64,000 nt of DNA from Methanoflorens sp963701995 (GTDB lineage Archaea; Halobacteriota; Bog-38; Methanoflorentales; Methanoflorentaceae), in assembly GCA_963701995.1 (NCBI GenBank), contig OY969693.1, positions 620,001 through 684,000 of the forward strand. The letters are read 5' to 3'. A program made the position numbers and the translations under genes. Under the pieces are notes generated by a model. It worked only from the letters and a program-made list of their open reading frames with translations, was not told the origin of the DNA and did no database searches. This document shows positions 1 through 8,655 of this stretch, in pieces; the first letter of the stretch is position 1, and the number at the start of each line of letters is the position of its first letter.

Positions 1-396
1 CCTGCGCAGAAGTCCCGTCACGCCTATATCCACGCCGATGAGGCGGTACGATCCATTCGTCGGAGCGAGCTGCAGGTCGTTGACGCGGCGCAGCTTCTTT
101 CCCTCAACGTCGACCACCTGCCGATCGAGGACATCGGTAGCGAGCTGCACCTCGTGCTCCTGTCTCTCGTACGCGACGACGTCACTCGCCGCGACTTTCA
201 GGGTCATCTCCTTTTCTAAGCGTTTCACCTGTTCCCACGGGATGGCGATGGTCTTGTCTTTGGCGGTACGGACACTGAGTGCCTTAACCTTTGGATAGGG
301 GCGGTCGGCTGACACGATAACGTCAATGAGCTTTCCGACCACTTTTCCCGCGTTGTCGATTACCGGCTTTTTTATCATCTCGCTTAGAAAGGGCAT
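1..396 (-). CDS. PRC-barrel domain protein, probably MgtE-N/CBS type (partial)
   Basis: The gene starts at ATG 396 and runs off the left edge of the window, so only the first 132 codons are visible. Residues 1-80 form a PRC-barrel-like segment (MPFLSEMIKKPVIDNAGKVV, then IPWEQV), and a second one begins around VVDVEGKKLRRVNDLQLAP with YRLIGVDIG. In archaea this double PRC start is typical of proteins that continue into an MgtE intracellular domain and CBS domains, linked to magnesium handling; that continuation is inferred. An AGGAGAG ribosome site sits 5 nt before the ATG. The start is 14 bp after the stop of the Lrp-type gene on the same strand, so the two are probably co-transcribed. Confidence 0.7.
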   Translation of the reverse strand, partial: MPFLSEMIKKPVIDNAGKVVGKLIDVIVSADRPYPKVKALSVRTAKDKTIAIPWEQVKRLEKEMTLKVAASDVVAYERQEHEVQLATDVLDRQVVDVEGKKLRRVNDLQLAPTNGSYRLIGVDIGVTGLLRR

Positions 397-410
397 CGAT
401 CTCTCCTCCG

Positions 411-878
411 CTACTCTATCAGTGGGACTATCTCCTCCTTCACGCGCTCCATGACGATCATCTCGGTCAGATCCTCGACGCCGTCAATCGAGCGTATCTT
501 ACTGTTTATGACGTGATTGAGCTCCTCCATGTCGTGGGCCCAGAGCTTTATCAGAAGATCGTACTCTCCTGACACGCTGTACACCTCTGAAACTTCTTCA
601 AGCTTCGAGAGCGCGATTTTCACCGCGCCGTGCTTTTCGGTCTCTGTCTGGATGATGATAATCGCCGTCATCTCGAGGCCCATCGTGGGGGGGTCGAGAA
701 TCACCGTGTAGCCCTTGATCACCGCTCGCTCAAGTCGCTTGAGCCGGTGAGAGATGGTCGCATCGGGCACATCGATCTCTTGTGACATCTTCGATATCGT
801 GATCCGCGCATTCTTCACGAGGGAGTGAAGAATCGCTAAATCGGTCTCATCCATTTCAGAGTCTGCTTCTTCCGTCAT
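411..878 (-). CDS. Lrp/AsnC-family transcription regulator
   Basis: A 155-residue protein, the usual Lrp/AsnC length. An N-terminal winged helix-turn-helix spans about residues 8-60 (ISKMSQEIDVPDATISHRLK is the HTH), followed by the RAM/AsnC ligand-binding domain (EVYSVSGEYDLLIKLWAHDM). Such proteins bind DNA as oligomers and respond to amino acids or other small effectors. An upstream in-frame ATG exists at 932, but a TATA-like box lies at 906-914, which puts transcription start near 880. ATG 878 is therefore chosen and the mRNA is probably leaderless or almost so. It precedes the PRC-barrel gene by 14 bp. The effector cannot be told from sequence. Confidence 0.9.
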   Translation of the reverse strand: MTEEADSEMDETDLAILHSLVKNARITISKMSQEIDVPDATISHRLKRLERAVIKGYTVILDPPTMGLEMTAIIIIQTETEKHGAVKIALSKLEEVSEVYSVSGEYDLLIKLWAHDMEELNHVINSKIRSIDGVEDLTEMIVMERVKEEIVPLIE

Positions 879-903
879 ATGTGCATTTGGGTAACTTACT
901 CTA

Positions 904-916
904 CATTTATATGATT
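904..916 (-). promoter_or_regulatory. TATA-box promoter of the Lrp gene
   Basis: On the minus strand the AT-rich block reads ATCATATAAATG, a good archaeal TATA box. It is centred about 32 nt from ATG 878, so transcription should begin within a few nt of the start codon. Confidence 0.5.
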
Positions 917-1069
917 TTCGGAAGAATACCAAAGAATTTTCCCATCAGTCAGAGAAAGACCAAAAAAATACTGATCATATGAGTAAATACTCCGTTTTTT
1001 GATACCGAATCCATCCGCGGACGCTAGCCTAGCGCGTGGCGTCGAGAATGACAAAGCGTAAGCCATCAG

Positions 1070-1105
1070 CGGGAACTCAACGTCAAAAAAGCAAAAAGAG
1101 AGTTT
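1070..1105 (-). terminator. T-rich terminator after the HEAT-repeat gene
   Basis: On the minus strand, downstream of the stop at 1158, two T-runs follow each other (CTCTCTTTTTGCTTTTTTG). Oligo-T tracts like this end transcription in euryarchaea. Confidence 0.4.
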
Positions 1106-1157
1106 CCCCGCCCTCTTTTTTGGTGCAACGGCTGTGAAAGCGTCGCCACAGTGCCAG

Positions 1158-1913
1158 CTAAGGCGTGCTGCGCTCGAGTTGGAGCCGCGAATGCTGCACC
1201 CACCCTGCATTCATTCGCTCGAGCCGTTTCTTTTTGAGATTCTCCCTCATTATCCAGCGTATGTCCTTGTCGGTAGCCGAAAACCAGTGTTCCATCAAAG
1301 GCATCCCCGCGGCTGGATTCGCAGCGACCGCCACGCTCCAACAGTAGCCCATACCCTTCTTTAGGGCCCGGAACTCGTCGGTGTTGCGATCGTTCGCGCT
1401 CGAAATCGATGCCGTAATCCGATCTAGCAGCACGAGCGTCTGGTTTGCGCACTCTTTCTGCTTCAGCAGCCGAGGTTCACAAAGCGAAGCGGCTGCGGCT
1501 CGCATCTCAAGGAAGCTGCCTTGACTCCAACGCTCCATTTCGCTTAGAAGCCGGCGTATGTGTGTGTCGCCGAGGCGTTGAAGGGCCATCGCCACGCCTT
1601 CGCGGACGCGCCATCGCGAATCAGAAGCACATTTTCTGAGCGTTTCGAGGACGCTGCAGTCCCCTTGCGCAAGAAGTCGTCCTAGCCCCACCGCGCCGCA
1701 TACGGCTAAAAACTCGCCCTGTGTGTTGGCAGGGAATCTCTCTGCGTCAAACGTCAAAAAGTGCTTAAACTGGGCTTCAGTTCCTTCATCGGCAACCACG
1801 CTAACCAACTCTAGATTTCCTCGTGGGCCTGGCAATCTCGACTCTTTTAGCAAGAAGTCATCCCAGTCAGCTAGTGAACGCAGTGTCGTGCGATAGTACT
1901 CGATCGTGCTCAC
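1158..1913 (-). CDS. HEAT-repeat protein of unknown function
   Basis: A 251-residue soluble protein read from a GTG start, with a GGAG ribosome site 6 nt upstream. The middle (residues ~60-130) has helical HEAT-like units (CASDSRWRVREGVAMALQRL). The tail carries DIRWIMRENLKKKRL, a pattern also seen in DNA-alkylation-repair-like HEAT proteins. No catalytic residues were recognised. HEAT folds usually bind proteins or nucleic acids. It stands alone between the Lrp promoter and the divergent zinc-ribbon gene. The HEAT assignment is fairly firm; the role is unknown. Confidence 0.65.
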   Translation of the reverse strand: MSTIEYYRTTLRSLADWDDFLLKESRLPGPRGNLELVSVVADEGTEAQFKHFLTFDAERFPANTQGEFLAVCGAVGLGRLLAQGDCSVLETLRKCASDSRWRVREGVAMALQRLGDTHIRRLLSEMERWSQGSFLEMRAAAASLCEPRLLKQKECANQTLVLLDRITASISSANDRNTDEFRALKKGMGYCWSVAVAANPAAGMPLMEHWFSATDKDIRWIMRENLKKKRLERMNAGWVQHSRLQLERSTP

Positions 1914-2062
1914 ATCGATCTCCGTTCAAGAATGCCGAAAGCGTCTATTAGTAGTCAGCGGTGATTGTCAAACATTGCGGCACCGGCAAGTTTAAAGCTT
2001 GTATTACTTAATGTAAGTAGATTTGTGGGGGAAGAACGACAGCTGAATGAGGAGACAGCGGG

Positions 2063-2554
2063 ATGGACGTAAAGAAGAAACTGTGCACGTCTTGCAAGTT
2101 GATTCTGCCGGGCGAGTTTCGATATTGCCCCATGTGCGGGGAACCCGTCACGGATCGTGCCGCTCCTGCCCACGCCCCCCCTTACGAACCGCCGCACGAG
2201 GCTGACAATCCGATATTGCTGGAACGACTTAGTGGCGCGCTCACGCGAAGGAAACTCCTCATCATAGGCGTAGTCGTCGTCGTGCTTCTGGTTATAGCAG
2301 CGGCAGTCGTCATTAGTCAACGACCCCAACCTACACCGATACCGGTCCCTTCAGCGACTCCGACGCCATCTCCGTCCCCCACACCGACGCCGACCTTCTT
2401 CCCCACACCTACGCCGTTCGTCCCCACACCTACGCCGTTCGTCCCCACACCTACGCCGTTCGTCCCCACAGCGACGCCTTTTCCCACAGCAACGCCGTTT
2501 CCCACGCTAACGCCGACCCCCACCACTAATGGGACCTTCATCCGCATAGGCTGA
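2063..2554 (+). CDS. Zinc-ribbon membrane protein with Thr/Pro-rich tail
   Basis: A 163-residue protein in three parts. Residues 9-32 are a zinc ribbon with two CxxC pairs (CTSC and CPMC). Residues ~73-95 are a single hydrophobic membrane helix (LLIIGVVVVVLLVIAAAVVI). The remainder is a low-complexity Pro/Thr tail with repeats of TPTPFVP, presumably outside the cell and open to O-glycosylation. The ribbon would then face the cytoplasm. GGAG is 8 nt before the ATG, and a TATA-like TTTAAAG at about 1991 lies upstream. The repeat DNA is a 21-bp tandem array. Topology is inferred; no function is known. Confidence 0.75.
   Translation: MDVKKKLCTSCKLILPGEFRYCPMCGEPVTDRAAPAHAPPYEPPHEADNPILLERLSGALTRRKLLIIGVVVVVLLVIAAAVVISQRPQPTPIPVPSATPTPSPSPTPTPTFFPTPTPFVPTPTPFVPTPTPFVPTATPFPTATPFPTLTPTPTTNGTFIRIG
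2408..2475 (+). repeat. 21-bp tandem repeat encoding the Pro/Thr stalk
   Basis: Three near-identical 21-bp units (core CCCACACCTACGCCGTTCGT) follow one another inside the zinc-ribbon gene, then decay into related 18-bp variants. Being a multiple of three, the array can change length without breaking the frame. Confidence 0.8.
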
Positions 2555-2617
2555 TGCGCTTTGCACTGCAGGCGTCGCTAGACACCTGCATCGGACAGAC
2601 GATGTGGATCCTGGTGC

Positions 2618-2986
2618 TTATGAAAAAGGTTTTGCAGGCGCAGTAATGGCCAGCACGTGATCAATCATCTTGAGCAAGTTTTCGATGTGCTGCCGCCGTT
2701 CGAGCGCCCCCTCTCGGAGCGTCTGCTTTCCTTGCTCGGTGATCTCGTAAACGATCTTTTCGCGCCCCCCCGTCGGCTCCCCAGCGCGGACGTCGCCCGC
2801 TTCTTTCAGCTCGTGAAGACGCGGGTAGACGTTGCCGGCAGTCGCCCGGAAGTGCCCACGACTGCGGTCCTTTATGAGCTGCGCCAGTTCGTAACCGCTC
2901 ATGGGGCCTTCGGTGAGCAGAAAGTAGAGCACGAAGAGCGAGTACACTTTTAGGCCGTGGCGCTCAAGCGGTTCTCGTTCGATCAT
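2618..2986 (-). CDS. PadR-family transcription regulator
   Basis: A 122-residue PadR protein with a winged helix (YFLLTEGPMSGYELAQLIKD, then ATAGNVYPRLHELKEAGDV) and a short C-terminal dimerisation helix. PadR proteins repress efflux or detoxification genes and are released by small aromatic or drug-like ligands. No ribosome site precedes ATG 2986, and the promoter at about 3005-3015 would give a leaderless message. A perfect palindrome at 3011-3031 overlaps that promoter, which suggests autoregulation. The gene diverges from the remains of an MFS pump, the usual PadR target. Confidence 0.88.
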   Translation of the reverse strand: MIEREPLERHGLKVYSLFVLYFLLTEGPMSGYELAQLIKDRSRGHFRATAGNVYPRLHELKEAGDVRAGEPTGGREKIVYEITEQGKQTLREGALERRQHIENLLKMIDHVLAITAPAKPFS

Positions 2987-3010
2987 GAGTCAAGCATGCG
3001 TGATTTTCAT

Positions 3011-3031
3011 ATATAACAGTTGCTGTTATAT
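3011..3031. promoter_or_regulatory. Perfect palindrome, likely PadR operator
   Basis: ATATAACAG-TTG-CTGTTATAT is a perfect inverted repeat with 9-bp arms and a 3-bp spacer. It lies 25 bp from the PadR start codon and overlaps its TATA region, in the divergent gap before the MFS relic. Size and position fit a dimeric PadR operator. Confidence 0.65.
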
Positions 3032-3179
3032 AGAGTGATGATATACCATTTGATGATATATTAGATTAGTTAGATTAATACACGAGGTTATGCTCAATAC
3101 CCTCCGCAACGGTTGTTACAGCTGTCGAGACGAATATTAAGAGGCAAGGCGTGAGCTAGTCAAATTTGCTCCAGTTGGC

Positions 3180-3526
3180 ATGGGCTTTAAGATGGTGTCG
3201 ATGATAAACATCATTATTCAGTCTGTGCTCTAGGGGGAAACTGGTATGGCGACGGCGATGAACACACTGTTCAGAACTACTGGTGGCGTCGTAGGACCGA
3301 CTATCGCAGGCGTCTTCCTCGCAGAAGACCTCTCGTCGCTCATGATTCAGACGCCACGAGGTCCCGTGCCGGCCCCCGCTCACGTATTGCAACGGCGTTT
3401 ACCTCCATCTTTCTCACTGCGCTGGGCACCTCACTCGCGGTGGTGCTTGTGACGCTATTCGTTACGAGCCGAGCGGGAGAGATAGAGGCGCATGAGCCTG
3501 TCGAAGAGGCAGCTGCAGCTGTATGA
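3180..3526 (+). pseudogene. Decayed C-terminal end of a DHA2-type MFS transporter
   Basis: Only the last ~115 residues of a 14-helix MFS pump remain. Frame 1 reads GMGFKMVSMINIIIQSV, hits an in-frame TAG at 3231, and continues as MATAMNTLFRTTGGVVGP, the conserved late-helix motif of EmrB/QacA pumps. Near 3380 the reading shifts to a second frame (AFTSIFLTALGTSLAVVLV) and ends at TGA 3524. The N-terminal three quarters are absent. It stands where the target pump of the divergent PadR gene would be and overlaps the approach to uspA, which suggests a former pump-uspA operon. Confidence 0.75.
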
Positions 3527-3540
3527 TCGTTGGTGAAACG

Positions 3541-3984
3541 ATGGAATACAAACACATCCTGATCGGAACCGATGGTGGGGACCTGATGGCCCCCGTGTAT
3601 GATAACGCGGCTTATTTCGCGCGACTGACCGATGCGACCGTCCACATCGCGTACGTCCTCGACATCGCGGGGTTTACCGCCTACCCCGTCGATTCATCGT
3701 GGGAAAATATGTACGATGTGCTCCTCGTTGAGGGAAAGAATATCGTTGCGAACGCCAAAAAAGACCTGGCTTCGCGCGGTGTAAATGAAGACCGGATCGT
3801 GACCACAGTGCTCGACGGACACCCGGCTGAAGAACTGGACACGTACGCCGGGAGTCATGATATTGACCTCATCGTCATCGGATCGCACGGGCGAAAAGGT
3901 TTAGACCGTCTGCTGATTGGCAGTGTGGCTGACAAGGTCGTGCGGGGCGCTAAAGTTCCGGTGCTGATAATTAGGAGTCGGTAG
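3541..3984 (+). CDS. Universal stress protein UspA family
   Basis: A 147-residue single-domain Usp. The N-terminal strand MEYKHILIGTDG and the C-terminal nucleotide motif GSHGRKGLDRLLIGS (the G-2x-G-9x-GS pattern) are intact, so it should bind ATP and dimerise in the cytoplasm. An in-frame ATG at 3523 overlaps the MFS relic stop. ATG 3541 is preferred because the family starts here and GGTGA is 4 nt upstream. UspA proteins help survival under starvation and other stresses; the precise trigger here is unknown. Confidence 0.88.
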   Translation: MEYKHILIGTDGGDLMAPVYDNAAYFARLTDATVHIAYVLDIAGFTAYPVDSSWENMYDVLLVEGKNIVANAKKDLASRGVNEDRIVTTVLDGHPAEELDTYAGSHDIDLIVIGSHGRKGLDRLLIGSVADKVVRGAKVPVLIIRSR

Positions 3985-4172
3985 AGCCCCGTTCACCATT
4001 CGCGCAAGCGCGCGGTGGCATCCGCTAGCCATCGCATTGGCAGGGCTTTTGTTGCCTGAGCCGGTATGCACCAAATAGCGCAACTGAGTCAGAGCTCCGC
4101 TTTGGCCATTCGGCCAATCTGTCGCACCGCGCGCCGTTATTATTAAGCACTTCAGGCCGTATTGATTATGCG

Positions 4173-5870
4173 ATGTATTTTAAGGAGCTTGTCTCCCTGT
4201 TCGATGAGCTGAGCGCCTATTCGTCGAGGCTCAAGAAGGCTGAAATCATAGCAGGTTTTTTGACCGGAGCTTCAGAAGACGATATCGAAATCGTGTGCAC
4301 ATTTCTGACCGGTCGAATATTTCCGGCGTGGGACACGCGCGATATCGGAGTGGCTGGCAAGACGCTGGTCAAAGTAATTGCGAACATCAGCGGGAAGAGC
4401 AGCGAGGAGGTCGTTGAGAGCTATCGCGACACGGGACACCTCGGCATAACTGCGGAACGGCTTCTCGGGAAGAAAGTCGCGATGAGCCTTGCGGCGTTTG
4501 AGGAGGATCTCACTGTCGCCGATGCGTACCGCTATTTCGAAGAGCTCGCTGCGATGACGGGAAAGGGGTCAGCCCAAAAGAAGCAGCGAACGCTCGCGAG
4601 TCTTTTAAGCCGGGTTTCGCCACGAGAGGCGTATTATATCGTCAGTCTTGCCACGCGCAACCTTCTCATTGGCTCGAAGGAAGGCGTAACTGAAGATGCC
4701 ATCGCCCAGAGCTTCAGCGTGCCGGCCGATGCGGTGCGGCGCGCGTGGATGCTCGCCAATGACATCGGCCTTGTCGCGCGAATCGCCAAAACGGAGGGAT
4801 TATCGGGTTTACAGGCGCTCAACATCGAACCCATGCGGCCCGTCAGGCCCATGCTCGCGCAGAACGTCGCCGGCGCCACGGAAGCGTTAGACGTGATGGG
4901 GGGGCGGGCTGCGTTTGAAACGAAGTATGACGGGGCCCGAATTCAGGTCCACAAGGCCGGGCCAGAGATCAAGCTCTTCTCTCGCAAGATGGAGGATCTC
5001 ACCGAGGCGCTCCCAGACATCCGCGCGGCGGTGAACGAGAGCGTTCACGCCGATTCGCTCATCCTCGACTGCGAAGCGATAGCGGTGGATCGGCTTACCG
5101 GGAAGGTGATACCGTTTCAAAACGTCCTCAACCGCATCCGACGCAAGTACCGGGTACGAGAGCTCAGCGATCAGATCCCGATGCAACTGCGCCCCTTTGA
5201 TATCCTCTACTTGGACGGAGAAAGTCTCGTGGACCGACCCTTTGTCGAGCGACGTGCGCTCCTTGAGAAGACCGTAATGCCGCTCGATAAGCGATGCACG
5301 CCCTCTGAATTCAAGATTCTCGACGATCCCGAAGCCGTAGTTGCGTTCTTTAAGCAGTCGATTGACTCGGGACACGAGGGGTTGATGGCGAAGGATCTCA
5401 ACGCCGACTACAGCCCGGGCATTCGCGGGCGGAAAATGGTGAAGCTTAAGGAGACCCTCGAGAGCCTTGACCTTGTGGTCATCGCTGCGGAGTACGGCCA
5501 CGGAAGGAAGGCCGGCTGGATCACCTCGTACGAGCTTGCCGCGCGCGACGAGGACAACGAGCAGTGGGCGCCGGTGGGGCGCGTCTCGAGCGGTGCCTCC
5601 GATGAACAGCTCAGAGAACTGACAGAGCAGATTAAACCCCTCATCGTCGGCGAGCACGGACGTATGGTGGATCTCGAACCGCAGATCGTGCTCGAAGTGA
5701 AGTTCAACGAGATCCAGAAAAGCCCGAACTATGCTTCGGGCTTCGCGCTGCGATTTCCCCGTATCGTGCGGATACGAGACGATAAGGGCCCCGACGACGC
5801 TGAAACGCTCGAGCGTCTTGACGCATTATACCGTCTGCAATTCAAACTCAAAGGGCCTACTGCGACGTAG
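4173..5870 (+). CDS. lig: ATP-dependent DNA ligase, archaeal LigB/Lig1 type
   Basis: A 565-residue ligase that seals nicks in replication and repair using ATP. The N-terminal DNA-binding domain covers residues 1-220. The adenylation domain begins with the active-site motif KYDGAR (K251 takes AMP) and continues with LILDCEAIA (motif III), EGLMAKDL (motif IV) and KMVKLKE (motif V). The OB-fold follows (VVIAAEYGHGRKAGW) and the C-terminus has ALRFPRIVRIRDDK. Length matches archaeal ligases (about 550-600). No ribosome site is seen; an AT-rich element near 4137-4147 may be the promoter of a leaderless message. Confidence 0.97.
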   Translation: MYFKELVSLFDELSAYSSRLKKAEIIAGFLTGASEDDIEIVCTFLTGRIFPAWDTRDIGVAGKTLVKVIANISGKSSEEVVESYRDTGHLGITAERLLGKKVAMSLAAFEEDLTVADAYRYFEELAAMTGKGSAQKKQRTLASLLSRVSPREAYYIVSLATRNLLIGSKEGVTEDAIAQSFSVPADAVRRAWMLANDIGLVARIAKTEGLSGLQALNIEPMRPVRPMLAQNVAGATEALDVMGGRAAFETKYDGARIQVHKAGPEIKLFSRKMEDLTEALPDIRAAVNESVHADSLILDCEAIAVDRLTGKVIPFQNVLNRIRRKYRVRELSDQIPMQLRPFDILYLDGESLVDRPFVERRALLEKTVMPLDKRCTPSEFKILDDPEAVVAFFKQSIDSGHEGLMAKDLNADYSPGIRGRKMVKLKETLESLDLVVIAAEYGHGRKAGWITSYELAARDEDNEQWAPVGRVSSGASDEQLRELTEQIKPLIVGEHGRMVDLEPQIVLEVKFNEIQKSPNYASGFALRFPRIVRIRDDKGPDDAETLERLDALYRLQFKLKGPTAT

Positions 5871-5986
5871 TTTTGTCTGGAATTTGTCGATCAGTTCTCG
5901 CTTCGTCGATGGCTGACAATCTATAACGTCAAATGGCGTAATTGGAATGTGGTGAGTGTGAAGTATAACGTCAAGACGCTGAGACC

Positions 5987-6250
5987 GTGCGTTGGTGGGG
6001 GTTTGTCATCGAGGCGCACTTTGAAAAAAGATTCTCCATGGAAGCGCTCTGCAGGCTCTTGGAAGGCATCGCGCAATGCTCGGAGAAGCTCGGCGTTGCA
6101 CGATGCTCCCACGAGGGATGCACGTTCACGCTGTATCGAAGCGGCAGGATAGACGTGCGCCGCGCCGAATCTGAAGATGAGGCGATTCGATTGATCGATG
6201 ATATCAAACCGATCGTCGAGGCCGCGTTCGTCGAACAGCCGTTACTCTGA
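5987..6250 (+). CDS. Small conserved-looking archaeal protein, function unknown
   Basis: An 87-residue protein from a GTG start. The centre (HEGCTFTLYRSGRIDVRRAE) suggests an alternating beta-hairpin followed by a helix (DEAIRLIDDIKPIVEAAF), reminiscent of small alpha/beta folds such as Pcc1, but similarity is not strong enough to name it. The frame is closed by a stop at 5966, which limits the start choice. It follows the ligase on the same strand and overlaps the tail of the convergent next gene by 9 bp. Confidence 0.5.
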   Translation: MRWWGFVIEAHFEKRFSMEALCRLLEGIAQCSEKLGVARCSHEGCTFTLYRSGRIDVRRAESEDEAIRLIDDIKPIVEAAFVEQPLL

Positions 6251-6478
6251 CTTTTTGCATATTGTCGTCATTTTCTTGTAGAGCTCTTCTCCGGCCGGCG
6301 TAAGTTCGATGTCGCTGCCTCTCTTCATTGCGTAGCCTGCTCCAGTGATGCGCCGCAGTTCTTGGTCGACCAACGCATCTCGCGCGGTGCCATAACTTTC
6401 GCGATAGGCCTTCTTCGCGCCCAAAGACATGCTCCTCCAGAGCAGGTCATGTGCTTTGAGGTTCACATCGATCTCCAT
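6242..6478 (-). CDS. Small winged-helix-like protein
   Basis: A 78-residue charged protein. Residues ~35-70 (DQELRRITGAGYAMKRGSDI then LTPAGEELYKKM) look like the second half of a winged helix, with the LTPAGEELY signature common in small archaeal regulators. It converges on the upstream GTG gene with a 9-bp overlap. No ribosome site is evident. It may bind DNA or be a helper of an unlinked regulator; both are inference. Confidence 0.5.
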   Translation of the reverse strand: MEIDVNLKAHDLLWRSMSLGAKKAYRESYGTARDALVDQELRRITGAGYAMKRGSDIELTPAGEELYKKMTTICKKSE

Positions 6479-6775
6479 TTTCAGGCACCGGCGGTTCGAG
6501 GAATATTTGTTAGCGGCGTACGATTAACATATCGCTCGGTGGATCTGGAGAATATGATCAGCCACAAGCAACTGGGACGTAAAACCGGTCGCCGCAAAAA
6601 AACGCCATCAGTGAGACGCGCCCGACTCTCAGGTCGTGACGCGCTCGGGGAATGCTGAACACAAATGGTCGAGCGGGCGCACAACGACGCGGACGAAGCA
6701 CACTATGTCGTCTAAGGAGTATTTACCTTTAGTCTCCTTTGATTAGCCCGCTGTCAATATTGTGCTACCAATGGG

Positions 6776-6943
6776 TCAGGCGGTGTGCTGCCACGAATTG
6801 CGCTTCATCATCTTCTTCCGCAGTTTGGGTGCCAAGAACACGACGTGCAACGCCACCGTAACAACGAAAAATAAGACGTGTAGCAGCAGTATGACAAAAC
6901 CGACCACCATTAGGAGCTGTAGTAACATACAGTTGCCGAACAT
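6776..6943 (-). CDS. Small single-pass membrane protein, 55 aa
   Basis: A short ORF begins MFGNCMLLQLLMVVGFVILL and continues LHVLFFVVTVALHVVFLAPK. This makes a hydrophobic stretch of about 35 residues, followed by a strongly basic tail (LRKKMMKRNSWQHTA). The basic end suggests an inside C-terminus. GGAAG lies 3 nt before the ATG. Composition argues for a real membrane peptide rather than chance, but no family was recognised. Confidence 0.45.
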   Translation of the reverse strand: MFGNCMLLQLLMVVGFVILLLHVLFFVVTVALHVVFLAPKLRKKMMKRNSWQHTA

Positions 6944-7356
6944 GTCTTCCTCGCAGCGCTCGAAAGCTGTGCGTGTTTAGAACGCAGCAACCAAGGACAA
7001 GGTTTGCTCTCTCGCGATTATGCAAGAAATGAGAATAACAGTCTTCAGAGCAACAAAGAACGGGATTGCGCTGAAGTTAACTGCACGAGCGACGGGTGAT
7101 TTGGAAGGGGGCTTGCCCGCGCCGATAGTTTAGGCGATGACATCAACGCACTTAAAACGGCAATTGATGCTCACGATTGCGGTCAAAGCGCAGATACCGG
7201 CTATGTCTCCGTGAGTTTAGAAACACGAATGAATTACAATAGGCGGAGCGCGGCGCAGTGCGGCTGTGGCTGCGCATCTTTGCAATTACAATAATTCGTA
7301 AAAAAAAACAAAGCGCGAGCCCAGCAACAGCTGTACTCGCGTATTGACTCAAAGTG
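6944..7356. other. Gap with no clear gene
   Basis: A 37-codon ORF on the plus strand (7020-7133, beginning MQEMRITVFRATKNGIALKL) has protein-like composition but no ribosome site and no recognised family. Beyond it an open stretch without a start (7134-7250) may be its frameshifted continuation. Nothing else stands out. Confidence 0.3.
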
Positions 7357-7665
7357 TTACTTCCGACGTCGCATCACTAAGTACGCAACGGCCAACAATC
7401 CCACTACTCCGTACACTGCCTCAAAGCCTGGCATGCCAAGGAATCCTGCGGCCTTCGACGCAGCAGCCGATGCAACCGCTCCCTTAGTAACATTTTTGCT
7501 AGCAGCCGCCGACTTAACCGCCGATGCAACCGCTCCCTTAGTAACATTTTTAGTCGCATTCGTCGTCGCCGTTTGCGTTTGGGCGAACGCTGCGGTCGAC
7601 CCGGCGACGATCGAGAGAATCACCAATGTTGCCAAAACAGCGGAAAAGATTTTTTTGTTAATCAT
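7357..7665 (-). CDS. PGF-CTERM surface protein, small and repetitive
   Basis: A 102-residue secreted protein. Residues 1-28 are a signal peptide ending AAFAQ. The mature part is short and contains two copies of KNVTKGAVASA with N-glycosylation sequons (NAT, NVT, NVT). The C-terminus is a PGF-CTERM sorting signal: PGFEAVYGVVGLLAVAYLVM followed by RRRK. Archaeosortase A normally cuts this and moves the protein onto a prenyl lipid anchor. GGAGGTG is 4 nt from the ATG, so translation should be strong. It may be a small cell-surface or S-layer accessory; the archaeosortase itself is not in the window. Confidence 0.85.
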   Translation of the reverse strand: MINKKIFSAVLATLVILSIVAGSTAAFAQTQTATTNATKNVTKGAVASAVKSAAASKNVTKGAVASAAASKAAGFLGMPGFEAVYGVVGLLAVAYLVMRRRK

Positions 7666-7953
7666 CTTTCACCTCCAAATGAGTTGCCTTGCGTTGCATG
7701 ATTTTTTATCTATGCTATAAGCTTTGCTTTTCTCTCCTCTCCGACGTCGAATCGTAAACTTCACGTCCATTTAAAAAAGCAAATGCCCGAAAAAATGTGA
7801 CCGAGCAATAAGCAGGTGCGGCACTTAGTTGAAACGTCGTAAACCGTGTGAACGCGCCAGCGCGCGCGATGCTGGTGGGCTGAAGTGTCTAAGCAGGGCA
7901 AAACATATCACAGCGCACAACAAACTTTGCGTAATCTTCAAAAGAACGGCTAA

Positions 7954-8557
7954 ATGGAGCACACGACTGTGGCAATTGAAAGTCCCCAATATGAGGTTAA
8001 AAAAAGCTGGACGGTTGTGACATCCGAGCGTACTCGGCATATGTCCTTGCTCAAGTTGACGTGGAATCAGACTTTGATGGTGCCCTGCGCAACGGACTTG
8101 AGATTCTCGCTCACTACATTTTTGGAGGAAACAGGAAGCGGGAATCAATCCCTCGGCTCCCGTCTCTGAGGAACAGGTATCATCATCTGAGGAAATCCCC
8201 ATGCTGGCGCCGGTGACGTCTGAAAAGATATCGATGACTGCCCCCGTTACTGAAGAACAGGCCGGAGAACACGTGTACCGCGTTTCGTTCGCCGTGCCAT
8301 CGAAGTTCACCCCTGAAACACTTCCCGAGCCACAGGGCAAACGAATCTCGTTTAAAGTCATCGAGAGCCGTAGAACAACAGCGATACGATTCTCAGGGCG
8401 AGTGCATCAGAAGCTGACAGACGAGAAGACCGAAGAACTCAGGGCTTGCCTCTCAAAGAACGGCTTAACACCCAAATCGAACTTTGTTGTCGCTCTATAC
8501 AACCCACCATTCATACCCGGCATCTTTAGGAGAAACGAGATTATTGTGGATATTTGA
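7954..8557 (+). pseudogene. SOUL heme-binding family protein, two frameshifts
   Basis: The three frames join into one SOUL/HBP protein of about 200 residues. Frame A gives MEHTTVAIESPQYEVK, frame B gives LDGCDIRAYSAYVLAQVDV and GALRNGLEILAHYIFGGN, and frame C gives ISMTAPVTEEQ, FAVPSKFTPETLPEPQGKR and RFSGRV, ending RRNEIIVDI. The shift A to B is at a run of seven A (7999-8005) and B to C is at ATCCCTCGG near 8151. Both are repaired by adding one base to a homopolymer. SOUL proteins bind heme or tetrapyrroles. The gene is either freshly broken or intact with two assembly errors; every conserved block is still present. Confidence 0.8.
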
Positions 8558-8655
8558 CTATTCGGCACTGCAACATGAGTTCACGCCCAACGCAACCGCT
8601 CGCTAGACCCGCGACGCAGTGCAAATCGTGCCGCGGCGCAGGAGGTCTTTGAATT

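Noticed and set aside
2317..2547. A 76-aa Gly/Val-rich frame on the minus strand
   Set aside because: It is the antisense of the Pro/Thr stalk of the zinc-ribbon gene; the repetition comes from the DNA repeat.
4887..5657. A 256-aa open frame opposite the DNA ligase
   Set aside because: Antisense of a strong, conserved gene; no ribosome site or family.
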